Shown: piece by piece, positions 1 through 4,581 of the stretch | Layout: each line of letters begins with the position of its first letter | Position numbering within the stretch: position 1 is the stretch's first letter | Source: Syntrophaceae bacterium UBA2208 | Lineage (GTDB): Bacteria > Desulfobacterota > BSN033 > UBA1163 | Assembly (NCBI GenBank): GCA_002327885.1 | Contig: DCUS01000192.1 | Coordinates: forward strand, 1 to 5,560 | Direction of reading: 5' to 3' | DNA length: 5,560 nucleotides | The notes under the pieces: model-generated | What the model saw: the letters and a program-made list of their open reading frames with translations, nothing else | Databases searched by the model: none | What the model was told of the DNA's origin: nothing | Program-made: the position numbers and the translations under genes

Positions 1-24
1 AGTCTTGCTACCTCTCCACTATTT

Positions 25-71
25 CGAATAAGCGTCATTCTGCAACTCCGCTACAGAATGACGCTTATTCG
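25..71. repeat. Perfect 18-bp inverted repeat (hairpin) in intergenic DNA
   Basis: Positions 25-42 and 54-71 are exact reverse complements (18 bp each, starting CGAATAAGCG), separated by an 11-nt loop. The arms contain CGTCATTCTG and its complement. No T-run follows on either side, so this is not a standard Rho-independent terminator. A perfect arm of this length is more likely a dispersed palindromic repeat or the relic of a small mobile element than chance. The window has no second copy, so its repeat status is inferred. Confidence 0.7.
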
Positions 72-265
72 TAATCCTCAACTTTAGAATCTGCAAGATG
101 TTGAAGATAAGTAGGTGGAAGCGATAAATCTGGCAGGAGGACGAAGTTTTCTTTGGAAAGCGAGGACTCCTTCCTTGTAGTCTTGTTTTTCAGTTCCTAC
201 TCTTCTGTGCGACATTTCAACCGAAAATGAACAATAGGAGTGAAATTTCCAAGAACACTTTTCCC
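72..265. other. Non-coding stretch with no supported feature
   Basis: I see no gene here. A 75-codon frame on the minus strand covers most of it, but it lacks a convincing ribosome binding site and has no recognisable family signature. Forward frames are broken by stops. It could hold an old gene remnant, but nothing in the sequence decides that. Confidence 0.4.
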
Positions 266-294
266 TTGACTGTCCACCAATTAAAGAGTATTTT
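266..294 (+). promoter_or_regulatory. Candidate sigma-70 promoter upstream of the membrane-protein pair
   Basis: TTGACT at 266-271 (five of six -35 consensus bases) and TATTTT at 289-294 (four of six -10 bases) are separated by 17 nt, the preferred spacing. The first good start codon downstream is at 505, leaving a leader of about 200 nt that includes the hairpin at 410-443. It is the best-spaced pair I noticed in the region. AT-rich DNA yields such matches by chance, so support is moderate to weak. Confidence 0.3.
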
Positions 295-354
295 CTAATT
301 GCTTTTTGCACCTGTCCCTAATCAACCTCACAACCTAACCCTCAACCTTTCGGA

Positions 355-471
355 GTGACTTATGGGGTGTCGTATGAGAAGGAGTTCCAAAAAGATGCCC
401 AAATAGAGACCTCCGAGGGGGATTATTTCATCCCCTATGGAGGCCAACCCAAACTCTTCAACCCGATATAA
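355..471 (+). pseudogene. Possible short ORF or 3' gene remnant
   Basis: The frame from a stop at 319-321 to TAA at 469-471 stays open, and from about position 361 it reads like real protein: charged and aromatic residues in a balanced mix, including EKEFQKDAQIETSEGDYF and a C-terminus ending in KLFNPI. The only starts are GTG at 355 and GTG at 367, neither with a proper ribosome binding site, and the product would be only about 34-38 residues. It therefore looks more like the tail of a decayed gene than an intact small protein. I do not recognise a family. The hairpin at 410-443 lies inside it and offers a competing, non-coding explanation for constraint here. Confidence 0.25.
410..443 (+). 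promoter_or_regulatory. GC-rich stem-loop in the leader of the membrane-protein operon
   Basis: The left arm at 410-422 (CCTCCGAGGGGGA) pairs with the right arm at 431-443 (TCCCCTATGGAGG). That gives ten Watson-Crick pairs, two G-U pairs and one A-A mismatch around an 8-nt AT-rich loop. No T-run follows, so it does not resemble an intrinsic terminator. It sits about 60 nt before the start at 505 and could be a leader structure, or simply a product of coding sequence in the overlapping short frame. Confidence 0.45.
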
Positions 472-493
472 ACGTCACTCACCAAATCGAGAA

Positions 494-499
494 AGGAGG
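494..499 (+). promoter_or_regulatory. Strong Shine-Dalgarno that fixes the start at 505
   Basis: AGGAGG occupies 494-499 and leaves 5 nt before ATG at 505. The alternative GTG at 499 overlaps the motif itself and cannot use it. The start at 505 is therefore preferred, shortening the product by two residues compared with the longest frame. Confidence 0.8.
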
Positions 500-504
500 T
501 GTCT

Positions 505-924
505 ATGAATAAATCAAAATCCCTAAAGACTTTAGCAATTGTTTTCTTCTTAGGCGGTATATGGGATATCATTGCAGCTCTCGTTTACTCATTTATGATT
601 GGAACGGTCTTTACAGAGCCACCAACGCATCGGTTCTATGCTATCTTTATTGCATCGTTCCTTTATTGTTTTGCATACCTGCAAATCCTCTCCGCTTTCA
701 ACATCAGACGTTATCTCTTAAACATTGGTTGTGTGATTATTGGAAGAGTCTTCTATGTCATTCTACTGTTTTCCTACATTTTCGGCTTTGAAGGTTTTCC
801 AAAAACCTTTTGGTGGACTGGTGTTGTAGACTTGATTTGGTCGATTCTCTATATTGTGATTACCCTGAGAAGTGATGAGATTCGTATAAAGGACTTGTTC
901 CTTCCCCACAGAGGGGACAACTGA
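505..924 (+). CDS. Small four-helix integral membrane protein, function unknown
   Basis: The product is 139 residues from the ATG that follows the AGGAGG motif. It has four hydrophobic segments at about 9-32, 43-63, 70-94 and 102-121. The N-terminus is basic (MNKSKSLK), and the C-terminal tail of about 18 residues is charged and soluble. By the positive-inside rule both ends probably face the cytoplasm. There is no signal peptidase site, metal-binding cluster or catalytic motif that I recognise. Size and topology resemble the many short four-helix families (DoxX-like proteins are one), but I see no diagnostic residues and do not assign one. The next gene starts 38 nt downstream in the same direction and encodes a protein of the same size and helix layout, so the two are probably co-transcribed and may act together. 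Base composition is more AT-rich than sucCD. I am confident it is a gene, not of its function. Confidence 0.85.
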   Translation: MNKSKSLKTLAIVFFLGGIWDIIAALVYSFMIGTVFTEPPTHRFYAIFIASFLYCFAYLQILSAFNIRRYLLNIGCVIIGRVFYVILLFSYIFGFEGFPKTFWWTGVVDLIWSILYIVITLRSDEIRIKDLFLPHRGDN

Positions 925-962
925 TTGGCTTATTCAATATTGTTTATCGAAAGGAGAATAAA

Positions 963-1376
963 ATGACCAAAGATATCAATGTCCGTTGGGGCTGGCTAAA
1001 GTTCATGTATATTTTCACTATTGTGGTGGCAGGAGGATTCGGATTGGGTGTAATTTTTTTCCCCAACTTAATAACCTCCATGTATAGAATGCCAAAACAA
1101 GACCCAATTATATTTGGAATTGTGGGTAGCGTTTATGTGGCATTTGGGATTTTATCTATTTTAGGTCTTCGGTCTCCTCTCAAATTTGTGCCTGTTTTAT
1201 TGCTACAACTTTTCTATAAAGTGATATGGTTCATTGGGGTCATTCTGCCTCTGCTTTTTGCAGAACCATTCCCGATCCATGGAATATCATTTATCGTCAT
1301 ATTCGGCATCTTTGTCATCGGAGACCTGATCGCAATACCTTTTTCTTATGTCTTTGCAAAACAAGCAGATCGGTAA
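963..1376 (+). CDS. Small four-helix integral membrane protein, distant paralogue of its upstream neighbour
   Basis: The product is 137 residues. AAGGAG at 951-956 lies 6 nt before the ATG, which supports this start. Hydrophobic segments lie at about 12-34, 49-68, 73-99 and 107-130. A short loop with Arg70 and Lys74 separates helices 2 and 3. Helix 3 carries a polar Gln82 and a Lys86 within an otherwise hydrophobic run (LQLFYKVIWF), and helix 4 has Gly120-Asp121. The neighbour at 505-924 has the same length, the same helix spacing and an Asp-Leu-Ile in helix 4, so ancient duplication is plausible. No enzyme or transporter family can be named from the sequence. A two-component membrane complex formed with its neighbour is a reasonable inference. 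A weak hairpin with a T-run follows the stop codon, consistent with the end of the operon. Confidence 0.85.
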   Translation: MTKDINVRWGWLKFMYIFTIVVAGGFGLGVIFFPNLITSMYRMPKQDPIIFGIVGSVYVAFGILSILGLRSPLKFVPVLLLQLFYKVIWFIGVILPLLFAEPFPIHGISFIVIFGIFVIGDLIAIPFSYVFAKQADR

Positions 1377-1380
1377 ATGG

Positions 1381-1428
1381 GGTCAAGTGCCTTCAGAGAG
1401 TTAATTTAAAATCAAAGTTTGACCTTTT
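1381..1428 (+). terminator. Weak candidate terminator after the membrane-protein pair
   Basis: GGTCAA at 1381-1386 pairs with TTGACC at 1419-1424, followed at once by TTTT. The stem is only 6 bp and the loop is 32 nt, so this is a poor intrinsic terminator. Position, just after the stop codon at 1376, is its main support. Confidence 0.25.
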
Positions 1429-1589
1429 CTCCCTACGCAATTAGTTCTTCCTGCTGAGAGAGATTGATTTTTAAATCTTCCCTTACAGTCCGATATCGCG
1501 AATAGCAATAAACAATCCGTGGGAAACAGTTTTCATTTTTAACGGAAATAAGTCGGGATTTCTATGAAAATCTCTTCCACTTTTGGTTT

Positions 1590-1721
1590 GTGTTAGAAAA
1601 GAAAAAATGTGAGGAAACTTTGGCTGGAATTGACCGGAATTCCCATGGATTTACTATAATTGACACCGTGGAAGGCATGAATATCGTTTGGTCTGGATAT
1701 TGCAGAGTAAATGATAAATAA
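1590..1721 (+). other. Possible short ORF or gene remnant overlapping the promoter region
   Basis: A frame open from a stop near 1510 runs to TAA at 1719-1721 and reads like protein over its second half, with segments such as EETLAGIDRNSHGF and TVEGMNIVWSGYC. The first usable start is GTG at 1590, giving 43 residues, and no Shine-Dalgarno precedes it. The sigma-54-like element at 1689-1704 lies inside the frame, so both cannot easily be the main function unless the frame is a decayed gene that now serves as upstream DNA. No family recognised. Confidence 0.2.
1689..1704 (+). promoter_or_regulatory. Sigma-54-type (-24/-12) promoter of the PEP-CTERM gene
   Basis: TGGTCTG at 1689-1695, GATA as spacer, and TTGCA at 1700-1704 match the layout TGGCACG-N4-TTGCW. 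The GG (1690-1691) and GC (1702-1703) doublets are 10 nt apart as required, and the -12 half is a perfect match. The -24 half departs from consensus in its CAC part. Transcription would begin near 1715, about 50 nt before the start codon. Many exosortase genomes have PEP-CTERM genes driven by sigma-54 with the PrsK/PrsR regulators, which raises the prior for this site. A sigma-70 alternative also exists: TTGACA at 1660-1665, 16 nt, then TATCGT at 1682-1687. Confidence 0.6.
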
Positions 1722-1766
1722 AAGGCCGATTCTATTAAAATAGAGACCCACATTTCAGGCGACATA

Positions 1767-2741
1767 ATGATAAGAAATCGAAGAACCTGGCGAAAGGACC
1801 ATCATCGTTTCTCGCATTTAGTAGTATGGGTGTGTCTGATCATTACCCCTTTCTTAGTCCTCTTCCTGTTAGACGAGGCAGAGAATCTTGCCAAGAATTT
1901 CCAATCTAAGAAAAAGCTGGCGAAACAAGTGATCAACCTTAGTGCCATGCAAGAGTCTTTGTATAATGAGGATGTCAACAGGTCAAGGTACAATATGCAC
2001 CACCCCATAAAGAGGCAAAAGGATGGCGAGTTATGGTCTCGGATCTATCCCTACTCCGTGGTGGACGGAGGGGTCCACAGTGTCCAAGAACTGCGATCAG
2101 CCATTAGGGGGGATCCGGTTGTTGCCAAACATTATTCGAATTTCAATCTGGATAGAGCAAGGGTAATCGAGGCCAGGGCAGACGGGGATTTTCATGTTTC
2201 GTACCGGATTGGCGAGGAAATTTTCTGGACGAAAAAAAGGTTGAAGGTTGCAAAGGGTGAAAGGTTGATCACGGATGATACAAATTTGACGAGAACCCGG
2301 TGTGCTAATATGTTGTCTGAAGCGCCGCAGGGAAAAACATCTCCGAATGAACCAGCGCCTGAGGTTCTCGATGAACCGTTGGACCCTCTCGCCCATGAGT
2401 TCATACAAGTGCCCAGGGTAATTTTAACGGCCTATCAAAATCCTTCGGGAATCCCCTTGGTTTCATCCGATCCTGGTTTCGGAAACGATCAAGTGCATCC
2501 TCCATCGGAAGATCCACCCCTCATACCACCTGTTTTAATTGGAGGAGGACCACCAGGTTACGGTCCCATTCCGCCTAATCCCGGTCCATTGCCACCCGGT
2601 CCTGGTCCTATACCACCTGGTCCCGGTCCTGCGCCACCCGGTCCCATACCACCATCTCCTGTCCCCGAACCCACCACCCTACTCCTTCTTTGTTGCGGGT
2701 TGGCTGGACTTTGGGGGTTCAGGAAGAAGTTGAAGAGGTGA
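1767..2741 (+). CDS. PEP-CTERM sorting-domain protein with N-terminal membrane anchor
   Basis: The product is 324 residues and probably an exosortase-processed surface or matrix protein. The N-terminus is strongly basic, followed by one hydrophobic segment at about 17-35 that can act as signal anchor or signal peptide; I see no clear cleavage site. Residues about 38-60 are Lys-rich and possibly helical. Residues about 94-185 look like a folded, conserved block with YSVVDGGV (96-103), DPVVAKHY (116-123), VSYRIG (144-149) and RTRC (176-179). From memory this resembles a block in other uncharacterised proteins of Acidobacteria and Deltaproteobacteria, which a search must confirm. Residues 259-298 are a Pro/Gly stalk with three 7-residue repeats of the PGPGPxP type. 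The tail is the sorting signal: VPEP at 299-302, a hydrophobic stretch to about 318, then basic RKKLKR. The ATG at 1767 has only a weak ribosome site (AGG at 1757-1759). Neither exosortase nor glycosyltransferase genes lie in the window. Confidence 0.9.
   Translation: MIRNRRTWRKDHHRFSHLVVWVCLIITPFLVLFLLDEAENLAKNFQSKKKLAKQVINLSAMQESLYNEDVNRSRYNMHHPIKRQKDGELWSRIYPYSVVDGGVHSVQELRSAIRGDPVVAKHYSNFNLDRARVIEARADGDFHVSYRIGEEIFWTKKRLKVAKGERLITDDTNLTRTRCANMLSEAPQGKTSPNEPAPEVLDEPLDPLAHEFIQVPRVILTAYQNPSGIPLVSSDPGFGNDQVHPPSEDPPLIPPVLIGGGPPGYGPIPPNPGPLPPGPGPIPPGPGPAPPGPIPPSPVPEPTTLLLLCCGLAGLWGFRKKLKR
2574..2642 (+). repeat. 21-bp tandem repeat encoding the Pro/Gly stalk
   Basis: Three imperfect 21-bp units lie at 2574-2594, 2595-2615 and 2616-2636, with a partial fourth unit after them. 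They encode PNPGPLP, PGPGPIP and PGPGPAP. The DNA copies differ mostly at third codon positions, which suggests selection on the protein repeat or an expansion old enough to have drifted. Such stalks are flexible, extended spacers between a folded domain and the envelope. Confidence 0.8.
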
Positions 2742-2771
2742 AATTAGGTTACAACAGGATCAAACCTAATT
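2742..2771 (+). promoter_or_regulatory. 9-bp inverted repeat right after the PEP-CTERM stop codon
   Basis: AATTAGGTT at 2742-2750 and AACCTAATT at 2763-2771 are exact reverse complements around a 12-nt loop. The stem is AT-rich and has no T-run after it, so it is unlikely to stop transcription. It could be an mRNA-processing or stability element between the long gene and the small frames downstream, or an operator. Confidence 0.4.
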
Positions 2772-2791
2772 CACAGACGACGGAGGGATGA

Positions 2792-2950
2792 ATGAGGAGT
2801 TTTCTGATTAACAAAAACTTATCCCTTTATTACTGGCTCAGAAAGAAAATTGGGAAAGAGAGGGCCTATAAGATGGCATGTGCCATTGAGAAGGCAATCC
2901 TGATTTTTGGGAGAGAAAAGGCGGGTGGAATAGAGAATGGAGGTTTATAA
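2792..2950 (+). CDS. Small basic protein of 52 residues, unknown function
   Basis: ATG at 2792 follows GGAGG at 2782-2786 with 5 nt between them, a good initiation site. The product is rich in Lys, Arg and aromatic residues (LSLYYWLRKKIGKERAYKMA), then has a helical-looking AIEKAILIFGREKAGG. It reads like true coding sequence, unlike the opposite-strand frame here, which is Ser/Pro/Leu/Phe-rich in the manner of a shadow. It starts 50 nt after the PEP-CTERM gene, so co-transcription is likely. Its end overlaps the next small frame by 14 nt. No family recognised. It is either a genuine small protein or one part of a gene broken by a frameshift near the overlap. Confidence 0.5.
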   Translation: MRSFLINKNLSLYYWLRKKIGKERAYKMACAIEKAILIFGREKAGGIENGGL

Positions 2951-3089
2951 GTTTTACTGGTTTGATCCAGAGGGGGGATACCAGATATTTTGGGGTCTGC
3001 CTGAAAAGAGAAAAGACATTGCAAAAATAACTAAAGAATCCATTATGCAATTTAGTCCCACCGTTGATCGCAACCCCCATTTTTTCTAA
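2937..3089 (+). CDS. Small protein of 50 residues, possibly 3'-truncated
   Basis: ATG at 2937 lies inside the end of the previous frame. GGTGGA at 2924-2929 is a weak but correctly placed ribosome site, and the 14-nt overlap would allow coupled translation. The first 38 or so residues look strongly coding: KFYWFDPEGGYQIFWGLPEK, then KDIAKITKESIMQF. The last ten (SPTVDRNPHFF region) lose that character, and beyond about 3056 the opposite strand looks more coding instead. This suggests that the original 3' end was replaced by unrelated DNA. The N-terminal pattern (YWFD, LPEKRKD, ITKESIM) feels like a short conserved bacterial family, but I cannot name one. Function unknown. Confidence 0.5.
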   Translation: MEVYKFYWFDPEGGYQIFWGLPEKRKDIAKITKESIMQFSPTVDRNPHFF

Positions 3090-3209
3090 AGTCTGCTCCT
3101 CAAATTGCCTGTCTAACATTTCAAGATTCCCGCGAGATCTCCAAAACATTCTAAGACTGGTTGATGATCCGTTTTTCAAGGTTTTGGAGGGGAGGTCAGT
3201 CCGCCCCAA
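3056..3209 (-). pseudogene. Possible opposite-strand gene remnant
   Basis: Read on the minus strand, this stretch gives balanced coding-like protein, including LRMFWRSRGNLEMLDRQFEE and TLEKMGVAINGG. The frame has only a TTG at 3207-3209 as start, no ribosome site, and degenerates into low-complexity residues once it enters the two plus-strand small genes. I read it as a fragment of a gene or mobile element whose insertion may have cut the 3' end of the small frame at 2937. No family recognised; this is weakly supported. Confidence 0.2.
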
Positions 3210-3258
3210 TTCCTTCGATAACGGGGGGACTGCTGGTTTTTCTATTTTTTTCTTTTTT
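3197..3258 (+). terminator. Rho-independent terminator ahead of sucC
   Basis: CAGTCC (3197-3202) pairs with GGACTG (3227-3232), and after a bulged G at 3203, CCCC (3204-3207) pairs with GGGG (3223-3226), giving a ten-pair GC-rich stem. T-runs follow at 3237-3241, 3245-3251 and 3253-3258. This is the most convincing terminator in the window. It would end transcription from the PEP-CTERM unit and insulate sucC. Confidence 0.75.
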
Positions 3259-3281
3259 CATTGAATGAAATCCGTTATAAT
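3253..3281 (+). promoter_or_regulatory. Candidate sigma-70 promoter of sucCD
   Basis: A perfect TATAAT lies at 3276-3281, about 35 nt before the sucC start. At the ideal 17-nt spacing the -35 position (3253-3258) is TTTTTT, a poor match, and it coincides with the tail of the terminator. A TTGAAT nearer the -10 is spaced too closely to serve. Position and the perfect -10 make this the likely promoter, possibly helped by the upstream T-rich tract or an activator. Confidence 0.5.
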
Positions 3282-3316
3282 ATGCCCGCTTTATTTTAAG
3301 AAGGGGAGGAAATGGA

Positions 3317-4504
3317 ATGAAGATTCATGAATATCAGGCCAAAGAGATTCTGAAAAGCTATGGTGTTCCTGTCCCAAAGGGCGGTGTGGCCGAAACTCCA
3401 GAAGAAGCAAGAAGGATTGCTGAAGGGATTGGAGAAAAAACAATTGTCGTGAAGGCACAGATCCATGCGGGAGGAAGAGGAAAAGGAGGAGGGATTAAAG
3501 TTGTGAATCATCCCGAAGAAGTGGAGAAAGCAACCCGGGAAATCATTGGGATGACATTGATCACACATCAGACCGGGCCAGCGGGTCGACTCGTTCGGAA
3601 AGCTCTAATTGAAGAAGGGGTGGATATTCAAAGAGAGCTTTATTTAGGGGTGGTCATTGATCGGTCGAAGGCCTGTCCTGTCATCATGGCCAGCCGAGAG
3701 GGAGGGGTGGAGATCGAGAAGGTAGCGGCGGAGTCTCCCGAGAAAATAGTAAAAGAGTGGATAGACCCAAGCGTTGGATTGAGACCTTTTCAAGCAAACA
3801 AAATCGGGTATGGACTCGGTCTCGAACCTGCTCAGGTTGCGAAAATGAGGAGCGTGGTGATTGGTCTTTATAAAGCGTTTTATGAGAAGGATTGTTTACT
3901 CGCTGAGATTAATCCTCTTGTTCTCACTCAAAGCGGGGAATATATGGCCCTCGACGCTAAGATGAATTTGGATGACAACGGTCTTTTCCGGCACAAGGAG
4001 ATTGCTGGACTCAGGGATTTGAATGAAGAAGCCCCGCTGGAGGTGGAGGCTTCTAAATATAATTTGAATTACATTAAATTGGATGGAAATGTGGGTTGTA
4101 TGGTGAATGGGGCAGGACTGGCTATGGCCACGATGGATATTATTAAAGTGGTGGGTGCGGAGCCTGCTAATTTTCTCGATGTGGGGGGTGGAGCCACGGT
4201 TGAAATGGTAAAAAATGGGTTTAAGATCCTTATGTCCGATACTGAGGTAAAGGTGGTTTTTATCAATATTTTTGGAGGCATTCTCCGATGCGATACGCTT
4301 GCGAAGGGGGTGACCGAGGCCGTCCGAGAGGTGAAAATCAATGTTCCCATCGTGGTGAGATTAGAAGGGACAAATGTGGAGGAGGGCAGACGGATACTCA
4401 AAGAATCGGGTCTCAATTTTACTGTGGCTATCGGAATGAAAGACGGCGCCAAGAAAGTCGTTGAAGCACTTAAAACACAGCAGGCAGTAATCAGTAAGCA
4501 GTAG
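3317..4504 (+). CDS. sucC: Succinyl-CoA synthetase (ADP-forming) beta subunit
   Basis: The product is 395 residues: the nucleotide-binding subunit of succinate-CoA ligase, a cytoplasmic citric acid cycle enzyme that interconverts succinyl-CoA, ADP (or GDP) and phosphate with succinate, CoA and ATP (or GTP). The N-terminal ATP-grasp domain begins MKIHEYQAKEIL and carries KAQIHAGGRGKGGG (46-59). Mg-nucleotide ligands are visible as Glu197 and Asn199 (AEINPLV) and Asp213, in the same numbering as the Escherichia coli enzyme. The C-terminal ligase domain shows GCMVNGAGLAM (260-270), NFLDVGGGA (285-293), GGILRCD (320-326) and LEGTNVEEG (349-357). The start is fixed by GGGGAGG at 3303-3309, 7 nt upstream. 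The protein is a few residues longer than usual (E. coli SucC has 388). The extra C-terminal TQQAVISKQ is encoded by a 7-nt tandem repeat and is probably not part of the ancestral fold. Whether it prefers ATP or GTP cannot be read with certainty. Confidence 0.98.
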   Translation: MKIHEYQAKEILKSYGVPVPKGGVAETPEEARRIAEGIGEKTIVVKAQIHAGGRGKGGGIKVVNHPEEVEKATREIIGMTLITHQTGPAGRLVRKALIEEGVDIQRELYLGVVIDRSKACPVIMASREGGVEIEKVAAESPEKIVKEWIDPSVGLRPFQANKIGYGLGLEPAQVAKMRSVVIGLYKAFYEKDCLLAEINPLVLTQSGEYMALDAKMNLDDNGLFRHKEIAGLRDLNEEAPLEVEASKYNLNYIKLDGNVGCMVNGAGLAMATMDIIKVVGAEPANFLDVGGGATVEMVKNGFKILMSDTEVKVVFINIFGGILRCDTLAKGVTEAVREVKINVPIVVRLEGTNVEEGRRILKESGLNFTVAIGMKDGAKKVVEALKTQQAVISKQ

Positions 4505-4551
4505 GCAGTTTTTCTTAATTTGCTTTTATTCTGCCATCTGCCAACTGCCTT
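4478..4551. repeat. Inverted pair of 7-nt tandem repeats spanning the sucC stop codon
   Basis: On the plus strand CAG recurs every 7 nt at 4478, 4485, 4492, 4499 and 4506 (units CAGCAGG, CAGTAAT, CAGTAAG, CAGTAGG, CAGTTTT). After an AT-rich centre, the complementary CTG recurs every 7 nt at 4531, 4538 and 4545 (CTGCCAT, CTGCCAA, CTGCCTT). The two arms can pair, with 8 perfect bp between 4503-4510 and 4543-4550. The array overlaps the last codons and stop of sucC and fills most of the 77-nt gap to sucD. It resembles short interspersed heptamer repeats known from several bacterial lineages; mobility is inferred. Confidence 0.75.
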
Positions 4552-4581
4552 CAGCTTTCTTGTTTCTAATGCGGAGGTTTT

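Noticed and set aside
84..311. 75-codon frame on the minus strand
   Set aside because: No convincing ribosome site, no recognisable motif and odd composition for a small protein; could be a remnant at most.
499..504. GTG start two codons upstream for the first membrane protein
   Set aside because: It overlaps the AGGAGG motif, which is placed correctly for the ATG at 505.
1562..1765. 67-codon frame on the minus strand ahead of the PEP-CTERM gene
   Set aside because: No ribosome site, and it covers the promoter region of a well-supported gene on the other strand; composition is shadow-like.
2097..2408. Two overlapping minus-strand frames inside the PEP-CTERM gene
   Set aside because: They are antisense to a clearly coding region with a recognised sorting signal; products are Arg/Phe-rich without motifs.
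2757..2968. 10-bp inverted match between 2757-2766 and 2959-2968
   Set aside because: Short, widely spaced, one arm lies in a coding frame, and a match of this length is not improbable in this much DNA.
2838..3209. 123-codon minus-strand frame as an intact gene
   Set aside because: It starts only at TTG without a ribosome site, and its C-terminal half is antisense to two better-supported small frames. Only the part above about 3056 is kept, as a possible remnant.
3064..3264. 66-codon plus-strand frame before sucC
   Set aside because: It starts at TTG and reads straight through the terminator stem and poly-T tail, giving a phenylalanine-rich end.
4478..4551. CRISPR-like array
   Set aside because: Units are 7 nt without spacers; this is a simple tandem repeat in inverted arrangement.
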